From JAZTZP01 sp045637525 (GTDB lineage Bacteria > Bacillota > Clostridia > UBA1381), in assembly GCA_045637525.1 (NCBI GenBank), contig JAZTZP010000125.1, forward strand, positions 1-20,358: 20,358 nt of DNA. The letters run 5' to 3'. A program made the position numbers and the translations under genes. This document shows, piece by piece, positions 14,144-20,358 of this stretch (position 1 is its first letter; each line of letters begins with the position of its first letter). The notes below the pieces were generated by a model, which was not told the origin of the DNA, did not search any database, and saw only the letters and a list, made by a program, of their open reading frames with translations.

Positions 14144-15232
14144 ATGGGATTTTCGACAAGTACCAAAGCGAGAGCTTGGGTTGTTACCGTTAATATAGAG
14201 AATATGAAGAAAGCCGGATTGACAGAAGCTGAATACAAGAATCCCGAACATTTGGCAACAGTATTTTCTGGCATTTGGCGTAACAGTGGCAAAGGCAGAA
14301 AATACGGTGTCGCTATATGCGAGAGTAAAGACGGACTTTATCATATGCACATGGCACTGTATGGTAATTTGACAACATTGGGAAATGTGGCAAAGTTACT
14401 GTTTAATTCGCACACTGAGCCACAGCTTGGTGGTAAAAAACAGTTAAAAGCATATTTAGAAAAGACAAATAAGTATGCAGAAAAAGGCGAAAAGGTGCTT
14501 TTTACATCCGGCTTGGATGAGCTACAAGAGGTTAAGGCAAAAGGCGGTATTTTTGAACAGATAGGATTGTTACTTGATGAAGGCTTAAAGCCTGCAGAAA
14601 TAATCGAACATAATTTTGCATACAGACGATACGAAAAGCTCATTAAGAGTGAATATCTTGCAAGACGTATAAAAAATACGCCGTTGATAAAGGATATGCA
14701 TGTCGAATGGCATTTTGGTGCTAGCGGAACTGGAAAATCTTTTGAATATATCAAATTGTGCGAGCAATACTCACCGGAAGATATTTACTTTTGCAATGAC
14801 TTTGAAAACGGCGGTTTTGACTTATATCTTGAAAGTGGTGCACCGTCTATACTGTTTATAGACGAATTCAAAGGCAATATGCGTTTCTCTACACTTTTAT
14901 CCATATTAGACCACTACAGCAGAGCGCAAACGCACGCAAGGTTTTTAAACACATATAATTTATGGACTACTGTAGTTGTTACATCGGTATATCCACCTGA
15001 CGAGGCGTATAATTTTATGGTTGACGAGAGCAATCGCAGAACTGACAGCTTTGAACAGCTTTTAAGGCGTATAAATAAAATTGTCTTTCATTTCAAAGAT
15101 GTAGACGAATTTAAAACGGTTTCTGTTGACGGAAAAGATTACAAAAACAAGTTGCAGCTTATGCAGTTGGCATCAGATGAACTTGCAAGGTCAGCAGAAG
15201 AAAAAGCAAATAAGTGTAATATCAGCACCTGA
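14144..15232 (+). CDS. rep: CRESS-like rolling-circle replication initiator (HUH endonuclease + SF3 helicase)
   Basis: This 362-residue protein has the full motif order of CRESS-DNA virus Reps. Motif I is WVVTVN (residues 12-17). Motif II is HMHMALYG with the metal-binding pair His67/His69. Motif III is YLEK with the likely nicking Tyr104. The helicase domain carries Walker A GASGTGKS (192-199), Walker B SILFIDEF (235-242) and a motif C-like segment VVVTSVYPP (277-285), where the usual asparagine after TS is Val282. The protein would nick the origin hairpin directly upstream and unwind DNA for rolling-circle replication. The ATG at 14144 has GAGGGTG upstream; an in-frame ATG at 14111 is less likely. 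Bacterial plasmids with such Reps (pCRESS) are known, which supports the call. A terminator overlaps the stop codon. Confidence 0.88.
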   Translation: MGFSTSTKARAWVVTVNIENMKKAGLTEAEYKNPEHLATVFSGIWRNSGKGRKYGVAICESKDGLYHMHMALYGNLTTLGNVAKLLFNSHTEPQLGGKKQLKAYLEKTNKYAEKGEKVLFTSGLDELQEVKAKGGIFEQIGLLLDEGLKPAEIIEHNFAYRRYEKLIKSEYLARRIKNTPLIKDMHVEWHFGASGTGKSFEYIKLCEQYSPEDIYFCNDFENGGFDLYLESGAPSILFIDEFKGNMRFSTLLSILDHYSRAQTHARFLNTYNLWTTVVVTSVYPPDEAYNFMVDESNRRTDSFEQLLRRINKIVFHFKDVDEFKTVSVDGKDYKNKLQLMQLASDELARSAEEKANKCNIST

Positions 15233-15256
15233 ATTTTGGGTGCTGATTATTTTTGT
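15218..15256 (+). terminator. Intrinsic terminator of the rep transcript
   Basis: ATCAGCACC (15221-15229) and GGTGCTGAT (15239-15247) form a 9-bp perfect stem followed by TATTTTT. The rep stop codon lies in the loop. Confidence 0.85.
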
Positions 15257-15298
15257 AAAGATTTTTGTCAGCAAAATGACAAAATTTACTTAAAAGCA

Positions 15299-15327
15299 TT
15301 TACTTCTTGACTTCTCTGTGCTATAAT
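15299..15327 (+). promoter_or_regulatory. Strong extended -10 promoter upstream of the structured RNA
   Basis: TTTACT (15299-15304) and the perfect TATAAT (15322-15327) are separated by 17 bp, with a TGC extension before the -10 box. The expected transcription start is about 15334, the first base of the long stem described next. Confidence 0.75.
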
Positions 15328-15333
15328 GTTAAA

Positions 15334-15504
15334 GTCACATACTTACAATATAATAGGATTATTATGCATTGGCAACACTAATTTGACAAAAACGTATTCT
15401 CGCGTTTTTGTCAACGCCATTGTGTATTGTAAGTGTGTGACAACCCTACAACTCAGAGAATGCGTTTTTTGTGCGTAACTCTGTAATGGGGTTACGCACT
15501 TTTT
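15334..15504 (+). ncRNA. Predicted structured RNA (sRNA or leader) ending in an intrinsic terminator
   Basis: The predicted RNA of about 170 nt starts with GTCACATACTTACAATA (15334-15350), which pairs over 17 positions (one G-U) with 15425-15441. Inside is a perfect 12-bp hairpin, TTGACAAAAACG (15383-15394) with CGTTTTTGTCAA (15403-15414). The RNA ends at a terminator GTGCGTAAC / GTTACGCAC plus five T residues (15471-15504). CAGAG (15454-15458) could pair with CTCTG (15479-15483) in competition with the terminator stem, as in an attenuator. It belongs to no family I recognise. It is either a free sRNA or a regulated leader of the CHAP gene, whose ribosome binding site follows at once. The inverted repeats could instead be a single-strand origin. 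Confidence 0.6.
15471..15504 (+). terminator. Intrinsic terminator / possible attenuator before the CHAP gene
   Basis: The 9-bp perfect stem GTGCGTAAC (15471-15479) / GTTACGCAC (15491-15499) is followed by TTTTT, only 22 bases upstream of the next start codon. Confidence 0.8.
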
Positions 15505-15526
15505 AATATATGGAGGAATTATCAAA

Positions 15527-18295
15527 ATGAAAAAGCTTATCTATTCAATATTAAGTATGATTACAGTTCTTTTAGCATTTTCTGTTTGTGTCTATGCAAA
15601 CAATGACATTTCATATTCAAATGGAACGGATGTGTATAGTAACGGAATTATAGAATTTTACAGTAATAGGGATGATGAAGATAAATTATACAAGCTGAAT
15701 CTGTCCGATATGACAGAGGAAAAAGTGCTGGATGAGCATATTATCTCTATGGTACATAAAGATAATTACTTATATTTGCTTGTTTATGCAAACGAGAACA
15801 GTATTCTGTTGAAATTCGATATTCAAGATAACTCTGCGTCTATTGAAATGATTTTTGATGAACCTGTCAATAATATTGTATTAAGAGATAATGTTATATA
15901 TTATGTAAAGGAACAAAAAATCTTTGCGTATCATTTACTAACAAAAGATAACGATGCTTTAGTTACAAAGGAAAACGTTGATTATATATATTTTACGGAA
16001 TACAATACTTTAAAATACTTGGTAAACAGTGATAATAATTACGATATAAAAATATATGATTTTAATGTCAAAGAAACTGAAAAAAACGATGTATCGTTCT
16101 TCTCTATGCGGAGTGAAAATGAGATTTCGCTAATGTCGGCATCTTCTTATTCGCCAAGACTTTCAGCTCCATCAACTACGAATTCCTATTATATGCATAC
16201 TAGTTATGGTGGATTGAATGAGTGTATTCATATATCGGGCGGTTCGGTTCTTCCAAACTGTACAGGGTACGCTTGGGGTCGTTCCTATGAAAATTTGGGT
16301 TCACGACCAAACTTATCAAAAAACAATGCGGAGCGTTGGTATAGTCATAATAAAGATAATGGCTATTATTCATATGGTGAGAAACCTGCATTAGGTGCAG
16401 TTGCTTGTTGGAGAAAGGGTATATTAGGGAACGATCCTGATATAGAAGGCGACGATGGAGGACACGTAGCAGTAGTTGAAGTTATTGATGGTGATGTGAT
16501 CATCACTTCTGAATCAGGATACGGCGGAAGTCGTTGGTTTAAAACAACACGAAGTGCAAGTGATTCAAATTTTAGTAAAGCTTCTCCATATGTCTTTCAG
16601 GGATTTATATATGTGTGTGGCACAAATTCAACTCCCGAAGAACCGGAAATAACAGAGCCTCCAACAAATGTTTCAATATCTGCAAGTAGCAACTTTATAT
16701 CTACAGGACAATCTGTCACATTTAAATTTTCACAAAGTGGTGCAACTTATTGGTACATAGATATAGAACGAAATGATTCTCGTGAACACGTTGAACTTGT
16801 CACAGGAAAAAACACATATACGTATACATTCCATAATGAAGGGAAATACAAAGTATGGATGAAAGCCGCAAACAATAGTGGATGGACTAATGAATATGTT
16901 ACAATCACGGTATCCAATAGCAAACCGTACAATGTATCTATTACGCCTGATACATCACACATATCAACAAATAACTCAGTATATTTTGACCTTACAGTAG
17001 AAAATGCAGCGTTTTGGTATTTTATTGTTGAAAAAGACGGTGTGAGAGAGACGAGTGAACTTGTTACAGGAAAATATAATTATTCATATACGTTTAAGGA
17101 AGAAGGAGAATATATAGTTTTTCTGGAAACCGGAAATGTTAATGGATGGACAAATACAAGCACAAAAATAACAGTATCAGATTATCCGACAGATGTTTCT
17201 ATAACCGCAAGTAGAAACTTTATATGTGCTGGACAATCAATAACATTTGATTTCACCTGCAAAAATGCGGCATATTGGTACATAGATATAGAGCGTGATG
17301 GCTCTCGTGAACACCTGGAACTTGTCACCGGAAAAAACACTTATACATATACATTTCAAAACGAAGGCAAGTATAAGGTGTGGATAAAGTCGGCAACGAA
17401 TGACAAATGGACTAATAAATATGTTACAGTTACAGTATCAAATAGTAGGCCCCGTAATATATCAATAACGACCGAAGAATTATATGTATCAACTGAAGTT
17501 CCAGTAAAGTTTGATTTCACGGTAGAGAATGCAGCGTTTTGGTATTTTATTGTTGAAAAAGACGGTGTAAGAGAGACGAGTGAACTTGTTACAGGGAAAT
17601 ATAATTATTCATATACGTTTAAGGAAGAAGGAGAATATACGGTTTTGTTAGAAACCGGAAACGTTAATGGATGGACAAATGCACGTACATCTATCACTGT
17701 TGCTAAAAAACCCCAAAAACCACATTTGATTGATATAAATACGTATTATCCTGATGGAAACGAAACTATATTCAACTGGAAAAAAACTGGCGCAACAACT
17801 CATTATAATTTATATATTCACAAAATGGATAAGTTTGGGGAATATAAATATCATGAAGATATATTTTATGCTGAATCTGGTATAACACGAATTTTAGAAC
17901 CTGGTAAATATAGAGTGTTTGTTCAGGCTACAAATTCCAAACATTATACAGACGATGGTAGCAACTGGTTATACACTAACAGTGATTATGTATATTTTAA
18001 AGTTTTGGATGAAAATGAGAAGTTTATATCCACAATCGTCAAAAAGAACGGTACTATTCACACTATAGAAACAACATTACATAATTTTGTAGCACCTTAT
18101 GACATACTTATTGTCGGTTACAAAGGCAATCAATTCGTTACAATGAAAAGAGTTCCGCATAACGAGCAAAATTCCCCATACACCCTTGAGGGCGATATAG
18201 ACAAAATCAAAGTAATGGTATGGAGCGATTTATCAACACTCAAACCATTATGTGAAGCTGAAGAAATAACAAGTGAAAAATTCATAATTGAATAA
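15527..18295 (+). CDS. Secreted CHAP-domain protein with four Ig-like repeats
   Basis: This 922-residue protein starts with a signal peptide (about residues 1-24, cleavage after VYA). Residues ~30-180 are beta-rich with short blades resembling a partial propeller. A CHAP (cysteine-histidine amidase/peptidase) domain follows at ~220-365, with the likely nucleophile Cys245 in NCTGYAWG and His313 in GGHVAVVE. Such domains cut peptidoglycan cross-bridges or amide bonds. Four Ig/PKD-like repeats of ~85 residues (about 380-727) alternate as A-B-A'-B', the result of duplicating a 525-bp unit. The C-terminal ~195 residues look like Clostridia surface-protein modules (IDKIKVMVWSDLSTLKPLCE). The start at 15527 has GGAGGA upstream. 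The protein is probably extracellular: a cell-wall hydrolase for remodelling, competition or element release. Whether it is element cargo is not settled. Confidence 0.87.
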   Translation: MKKLIYSILSMITVLLAFSVCVYANNDISYSNGTDVYSNGIIEFYSNRDDEDKLYKLNLSDMTEEKVLDEHIISMVHKDNYLYLLVYANENSILLKFDIQDNSASIEMIFDEPVNNIVLRDNVIYYVKEQKIFAYHLLTKDNDALVTKENVDYIYFTEYNTLKYLVNSDNNYDIKIYDFNVKETEKNDVSFFSMRSENEISLMSASSYSPRLSAPSTTNSYYMHTSYGGLNECIHISGGSVLPNCTGYAWGRSYENLGSRPNLSKNNAERWYSHNKDNGYYSYGEKPALGAVACWRKGILGNDPDIEGDDGGHVAVVEVIDGDVIITSESGYGGSRWFKTTRSASDSNFSKASPYVFQGFIYVCGTNSTPEEPEITEPPTNVSISASSNFISTGQSVTFKFSQSGATYWYIDIERNDSREHVELVTGKNTYTYTFHNEGKYKVWMKAANNSGWTNEYVTITVSNSKPYNVSITPDTSHISTNNSVYFDLTVENAAFWYFIVEKDGVRETSELVTGKYNYSYTFKEEGEYIVFLETGNVNGWTNTSTKITVSDYPTDVSITASRNFICAGQSITFDFTCKNAAYWYIDIERDGSREHLELVTGKNTYTYTFQNEGKYKVWIKSATNDKWTNKYVTVTVSNSRPRNISITTEELYVSTEVPVKFDFTVENAAFWYFIVEKDGVRETSELVTGKYNYSYTFKEEGEYTVLLETGNVNGWTNARTSITVAKKPQKPHLIDINTYYPDGNETIFNWKKTGATTHYNLYIHKMDKFGEYKYHEDIFYAESGITRILEPGKYRVFVQATNSKHYTDDGSNWLYTNSDYVYFKVLDENEKFISTIVKKNGTIHTIETTLHNFVAPYDILIVGYKGNQFVTMKRVPHNEQNSPYTLEGDIDKIKVMVWSDLSTLKPLCEAEEITSEKFIIE

Positions 18296-18306
18296 GTGAT
18301 AACAAA

Positions 18307-18347
18307 AAAAGAACCTCTAACCACCAAATGGTGATTGAGGTTCTTTT
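18307..18347 (+). terminator. Bidirectional intrinsic terminator between convergent genes
   Basis: AAAAGAACCTC (18307-18317) and GAGGTTCTTTT (18337-18347) are perfect arms. A further CACC/GGTG pairing extends the stem toward a 4-nt loop. It serves the CHAP gene and probably the reverse-strand membrane protein gene. Confidence 0.85.
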
Positions 18348-18359
18348 AACATATATAGT

Positions 18360-19445
18360 TTATTTATACTTAAATATTTTAGATATTAATTTTATAGCGC
18401 CTAAACCAAGTGCAAAAATAAGCATTGCACCCAAAATAAAGGGAATAAAAAGTTTCAAATTGAACATATCAACTGTTGTAGATTCAACTGTCCCTTCTTG
18501 ATTAATAACTTGTTGAGTGAGCATATTACTTGAAAGAAAATTTGTTAATCCCCATGATATTCCAGCACTTAAAAATCCCCAACAAGTTTTTATAAAAGAT
18601 TTTCTTTTTTGGATGTTATTTGAATTTGCCATAATTTTTTGTAGACCATCCAAAAATGAACTATATTCCTCGGCTTCTTTTATCTTGTTTTTGAGTTCTG
18701 TTACTATATCGTTACACCAATCTTGAGAATTTTCCAGTAATTGTTTAGAAACAACTCCATCATCTTCAATATATTTTTGAAGTTCCACCGGCAAAGTTTC
18801 CAACTTTACTAAAATGCTTTTTTTCTCATAAAACTGAGGTTCGTGATTTTTTATAATTTCAGGCGATATTTTATTTTCGATAAGATTTAATTTTGTATAA
18901 ATTTCTGTGCGTAATTTTAACAATTCCAATTCATAATCTGCAAAGCTGTATGAAGATGTTATCAGTTGAAGAAACAAGTCCCATTTTTGAATATTTTCAT
19001 AGTTCCCATCGATATCTTCTGATTTGGCAGAACGCAACTCTGTTATGTATTTGTCGTTTTGTAATAATTTGCTTCTCAAATCAATAAAACGAGGACTTTT
19101 TTCGTGTTTACAATCATCTAGTTCTTGCTTGATTACCAGTAATATATAATCCGCACAGTCATAGAAAGCTCTTGTACTGTGAGTAAAAGCTTCTTCAAGT
19201 TGCTTCATGCTATAATCATCATTAAATAGAGCATTAAAATCGTTTTTATCAGAAGTTAAATATCCTGTTTCATATCCTTTTCCAAACAATTTAATCATAT
19301 GAGAATATGCATCCCTCATCTGAAATATCGATGGCACAAAGACGGATTTGTCTGGCGTGTTACTTTCACACCACATCATCCATTTATTTGTAATTTCTGA
19401 TATGTTAACAAGTTTTTCAATTATTTTATTAGCATTATATTCCAT
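18360..19445 (-). CDS. Membrane protein of unknown function with coiled coils and two C-terminal helices
   Basis: I do not recognise this 361-residue protein. The first ~280 residues are charged and predicted helical with coiled-coil character (for example YELELLKLRTEIYTKLNLIE and LKNKIKEAEEYSSFLDGLQK) and have no signal peptide. Two hydrophobic segments follow at about 286-304 and 330-354, and the chain ends with lysines. The likely topology is a large cytoplasmic helical domain anchored by a C-terminal hairpin, with a short polar loop between the segments. This layout occurs in some membrane effectors of abortive-infection systems, but no diagnostic motif supports that. The start at 19445 has AGAGGA upstream. 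It lies 65 bp behind the 60-residue gene, with a weak terminator-like hairpin between them. Confidence 0.75.
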   Translation of the reverse strand: MEYNANKIIEKLVNISEITNKWMMWCESNTPDKSVFVPSIFQMRDAYSHMIKLFGKGYETGYLTSDKNDFNALFNDDYSMKQLEEAFTHSTRAFYDCADYILLVIKQELDDCKHEKSPRFIDLRSKLLQNDKYITELRSAKSEDIDGNYENIQKWDLFLQLITSSYSFADYELELLKLRTEIYTKLNLIENKISPEIIKNHEPQFYEKKSILVKLETLPVELQKYIEDDGVVSKQLLENSQDWCNDIVTELKNKIKEAEEYSSFLDGLQKIMANSNNIQKRKSFIKTCWGFLSAGISWGLTNFLSSNMLTQQVINQEGTVESTTVDMFNLKLFIPFILGAMLIFALGLGAIKLISKIFKYK

Positions 19446-19472
19446 AAAAATCCTCTTCCTTATAATGTAAAT

Positions 19473-19510
19473 AAAGGCTTGATTACCAATAAAGTACTCA
19501 AGCCTTTTGA
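19473..19510 (-). terminator. Hairpin between the 60-residue gene and the membrane protein gene
   Basis: AAAGGCTTGA (19473-19482) and TCAAGCCTTT (19498-19507) form a perfect 10-bp stem with a 15-nt loop. On the reverse strand it is followed by ATTT, a weak T-run, so partial read-through into the membrane protein gene is likely. No separate promoter for that gene is obvious. Confidence 0.6.
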
Positions 19511-19693
19511 TTATTTAACAGCTATAGCTTTCTTGTTTTTGTATTCACTACCAACGGTAAGTTTTTCAACCAATCTAACCGAACCTGATAATCTCCCTGA
19601 GAATTTTTCAGATTGCTTATGAATTACAGCGGATGATGGTACACTAGGTTCCCAATCTTTTGCAAGCATATATTTAACATCTTTTCTTAACAT
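19511..19693 (-). CDS. Small basic protein of unknown function (60 residues)
   Basis: The product MLRKDVKYMLAKDWEPSVPS... is basic, has no membrane segment and matches no family I know. An AAAGGA motif lies about 10 bases upstream of the ATG at 19693; an internal ATG at 19669 (MLAKDWEP) is an alternative. The long leader carries two strong reverse-strand promoters and perfect palindromes, which supports real expression. Gene order suggests it is the first gene of a unit with the 361-residue membrane protein, perhaps as a small regulator or antidote-like partner; that is inference from position only. Confidence 0.55.
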   Translation of the reverse strand: MLRKDVKYMLAKDWEPSVPSSAVIHKQSEKFSGRLSGSVRLVEKLTVGSEYKNKKAIAVK

Positions 19694-19720
19694 AATAAAA
19701 ACATCCTTTCGATAATGTAC

Positions 19721-19778
19721 GCATATTATATAATATGCACAATATCAATCAAATTGATTACATTGGTATAGTATACCA
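19721..19778 (-). promoter_or_regulatory. Palindromic operator-like sites in the leader of the 60-residue gene
   Basis: GCATATTATATAATATGC (19721-19738) is a perfect 18-bp palindrome. TGGTATAGTATACCA (19764-19778) is a perfect 15-bp palindrome around one central base and overlaps the -10 box of the proximal promoter. Both suggest control by a dimeric repressor. Confidence 0.55.
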
Positions 19779-19798
19779 CAAATGTTGCATAAAGTCAA
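19770..19798 (-). promoter_or_regulatory. Proximal promoter of the 60-residue gene
   Basis: On the reverse strand TTGACT (19793-19798) and TATACT (19770-19775) are separated by 17 bp. Confidence 0.7.
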
Positions 19799-19832
19799 GA
19801 ACTTTTTTGAAATTCTAATCATCCACACAATT

Positions 19833-19861
19833 ATTATATAATATATTTTAGTGTATGTCAA
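19833..19861 (-). promoter_or_regulatory. Distal promoter with perfect consensus boxes
   Basis: On the reverse strand TTGACA (19856-19861) and TATAAT (19833-19838) are separated by exactly 17 bp, a full match to the sigma-70 consensus. It lies 63 bp upstream of the proximal promoter. Confidence 0.7.
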
Positions 19862-19896
19862 CAAAATCGTGTATATTTTATCGGCAAATTTAATTC

Positions 19897-19940
19897 AAGA
19901 AACTGCCTACAATCAAGTAAGCAGTTTCTTTCTGTTTTGA
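19897..19940. terminator. Terminator at the end of the rRNA/tRNA operon
   Basis: AAGAAACTGC (19897-19906) and GCAGTTTCTT (19921-19930) form a perfect 10-bp stem with a 14-nt loop. It lies downstream of the reverse-strand tRNA genes and probably ends the rrn transcript, although the T-run is stronger on the + strand. I see no gene between here and the tRNA at 20007. Confidence 0.65.
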
Positions 19941-20006
19941 TTACTCAAACCATATTACAACAGCAAAGCCATTATAAAAATAATAGGTGTTCGAGTAATA
20001 TTCTAA

Positions 20007-20083
20007 TGGTGGGCCCTCAGGGACTCGAACCCGGGACCGTCCGGTTATGAGCCGGATGCTCTAACCAACTGAGCTAAAGGCCC
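20007..20083 (-). tRNA. tRNA with CAT anticodon, probably tRNA-Ile2 (lysidine type); CCA encoded
   Basis: On the reverse strand the gene begins GGGCCTTTAGCTCAGTTGG and ends in GGGCCC plus A and an encoded CCA (20007-20009). The anticodon loop CTCATAA gives anticodon CAT. The D-arm and anticodon arm (TTAGCTCAGTTGGTTAGAGC, CGGCTCATAACCG) resemble bacterial tRNA-Ile(CAT) more than elongator tRNA-Met, so isoleucine with lysidine-modified C34 is favoured. A generic scanner may label it Met. Confidence 0.9.
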
Positions 20084-20126
20084 AAATATATGAATACTTG
20101 CGAATAAACGCAAGTACTCATCATTA

Positions 20127-20201
20127 TGGTGACCCGTGCGGGAATCGAACCCGCGATACCGCCGTGAAAGGGCGGTGTCTTAACCTCTTGACCAACGGGC
20201 C
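20127..20201 (-). tRNA. tRNA-Glu (TTC); CCA encoded
   Basis: On the reverse strand the gene begins GGCCCGTTGGTCAAGAGG and has the anticodon loop CTTTCAC, giving anticodon TTC. It ends with TCGCGGGTTCGATTCCCGC and ACGGGTCACCA. It lies between the 5S rRNA and the CAT tRNA as part of one rrn operon. Confidence 0.95.
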
Positions 20202-20206
20202 ATGTG

Positions 20207-20323
20207 TTCCGGCAACTATCTATTTTCCCGGGCAGTCTCCCACCAAGTATCTTCGACGTGAAAGGGCTTAACTTCTGTGTTCGGCATGGGAACAGGTGGA
20301 TCCCCTTTGCTGTCGTCACCGGA
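20207..20323 (-). rRNA. rrf: 5S ribosomal RNA
   Basis: On the reverse strand the sequence runs TCCGGTGACGACAGC... with the conserved blocks GGATCCACCTGTTCCCATGC, CGAACACAGAAGTTAAGC, TACTTGGTGGGAGACTGCC and a closing GTTGCCGGAA that pairs with the 5' end. The length of about 117 nt fits 5S rRNA. The 23S gene is presumably beyond the right edge, as in the usual 16S-23S-5S order. Confidence 0.95.
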
Positions 20324-20358
20324 TTTCTCTCTCCCTTGTACCCTCAAAACTAAACAAT

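Larger units (their letters stand above)
9880..15256. mobile_element. Integrated element with serine recombinase and CRESS-like Rep (right end not located)
   Basis: The left end is placed at about 9880, where the Crp/Fnr frame breaks down and 18-bp direct repeats begin. The core holds a hairpin array, a large serine recombinase and XRE repressor on the reverse strand, a divergent operator region, three small genes, a replication-origin-like hairpin cluster and a rep gene with its terminator at 15,256. No conjugation or capsid genes are seen, so this resembles a small integrative replicon or satellite-like element. Its right end may lie beyond 15,256 and could include the genes up to about 19,700. 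No attR or crp 3' half is visible. Confidence 0.7.

Noticed and set aside
15383..15414. The inner hairpin downstream of rep as the double-strand origin
   Set aside because: Its 8-nt loop TATTCTCG does not contain TATTAC, whereas the hairpin at 14005-14034 does and sits on the usual side of rep. A complementary-strand origin role remains possible.
15343..15525. Open frame of 60 codons antisense to the structured RNA
   Set aside because: It runs through the inverted repeats and the terminator and lacks a good ribosome binding site; the + strand signals (promoter, fold, terminator) explain the region better.
20074..20319. Open frame on the reverse strand across the tRNA and 5S region
   Set aside because: It lies inside tRNA-Glu and 5S rRNA sequence, which explains the conservation without coding.

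Overview
This 20.4 kb window looks like a chromosomal segment of a low-GC Firmicute of the class Clostridia. The grounds are codon use, strong AGGAGG-type ribosome binding sites, TTGACA/TATAAT promoters with 17-bp spacers, a Clostridia-type ferredoxin:thioredoxin reductase catalytic subunit and a meso-diaminopimelate dehydrogenase. The species cannot be named from the sequence alone.

Positions 1-9,520 hold ordinary chromosomal genes. In order they are: the 3' part of an AraC-family regulator; a long-chain acyl-CoA synthetase-like enzyme; a reverse-strand pair of ferredoxin:thioredoxin reductase catalytic subunit and GH78 alpha-L-rhamnosidase; meso-diaminopimelate dehydrogenase; and a reverse-strand operon of inositol monophosphatase, MATE transporter and histidine phosphatase. 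Two copies of a palindromic intergenic repeat lie in opposite orientation, each between the ends of convergent genes.

At about 9,880 a Crp/Fnr-family gene is cut after about 62 codons by accessory DNA. The accessory region starts with an array of small hairpins joined by GTGAAAT/ATTTCAC units. It continues with a large serine recombinase and an XRE repressor transcribed leftward. A divergent intergenic region carries two matching operators. Three small unknown genes and a Rep protein are then transcribed rightward. The Rep has the layout of CRESS-DNA virus Reps: an HxH endonuclease motif, a YxxK nicking motif and a superfamily 3 helicase. Directly upstream of rep are three abutting hairpins. 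The third has a 10-bp perfect stem and a 10-nt loop containing CAGTATTAC, which fits the NANTATTAC nick-site nonanucleotide of circoviruses and geminiviruses, and it is followed by two direct repeats. I read this as an integrated bacterial CRESS-like (pCRESS-type) replicon that moves by a serine recombinase. It is the most notable system in the window.

Downstream of rep (15,260-19,700) are: a promoter whose predicted transcript begins with a 17-bp stem and ends at an intrinsic terminator (an sRNA or leader); a 922-residue secreted CHAP-domain protein with four Ig-like repeats; a reverse-strand membrane protein of unknown function; and a 60-residue unknown protein behind two strong promoters and perfect palindromes. 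It is unclear whether these belong to the element, because the right half of the crp gene (attR) is not in the window.

The right edge (20,007-20,323) is the reverse-strand tail of an rRNA operon: 5S rRNA, tRNA-Glu(TTC) and a CAT-anticodon tRNA, probably tRNA-Ile2.
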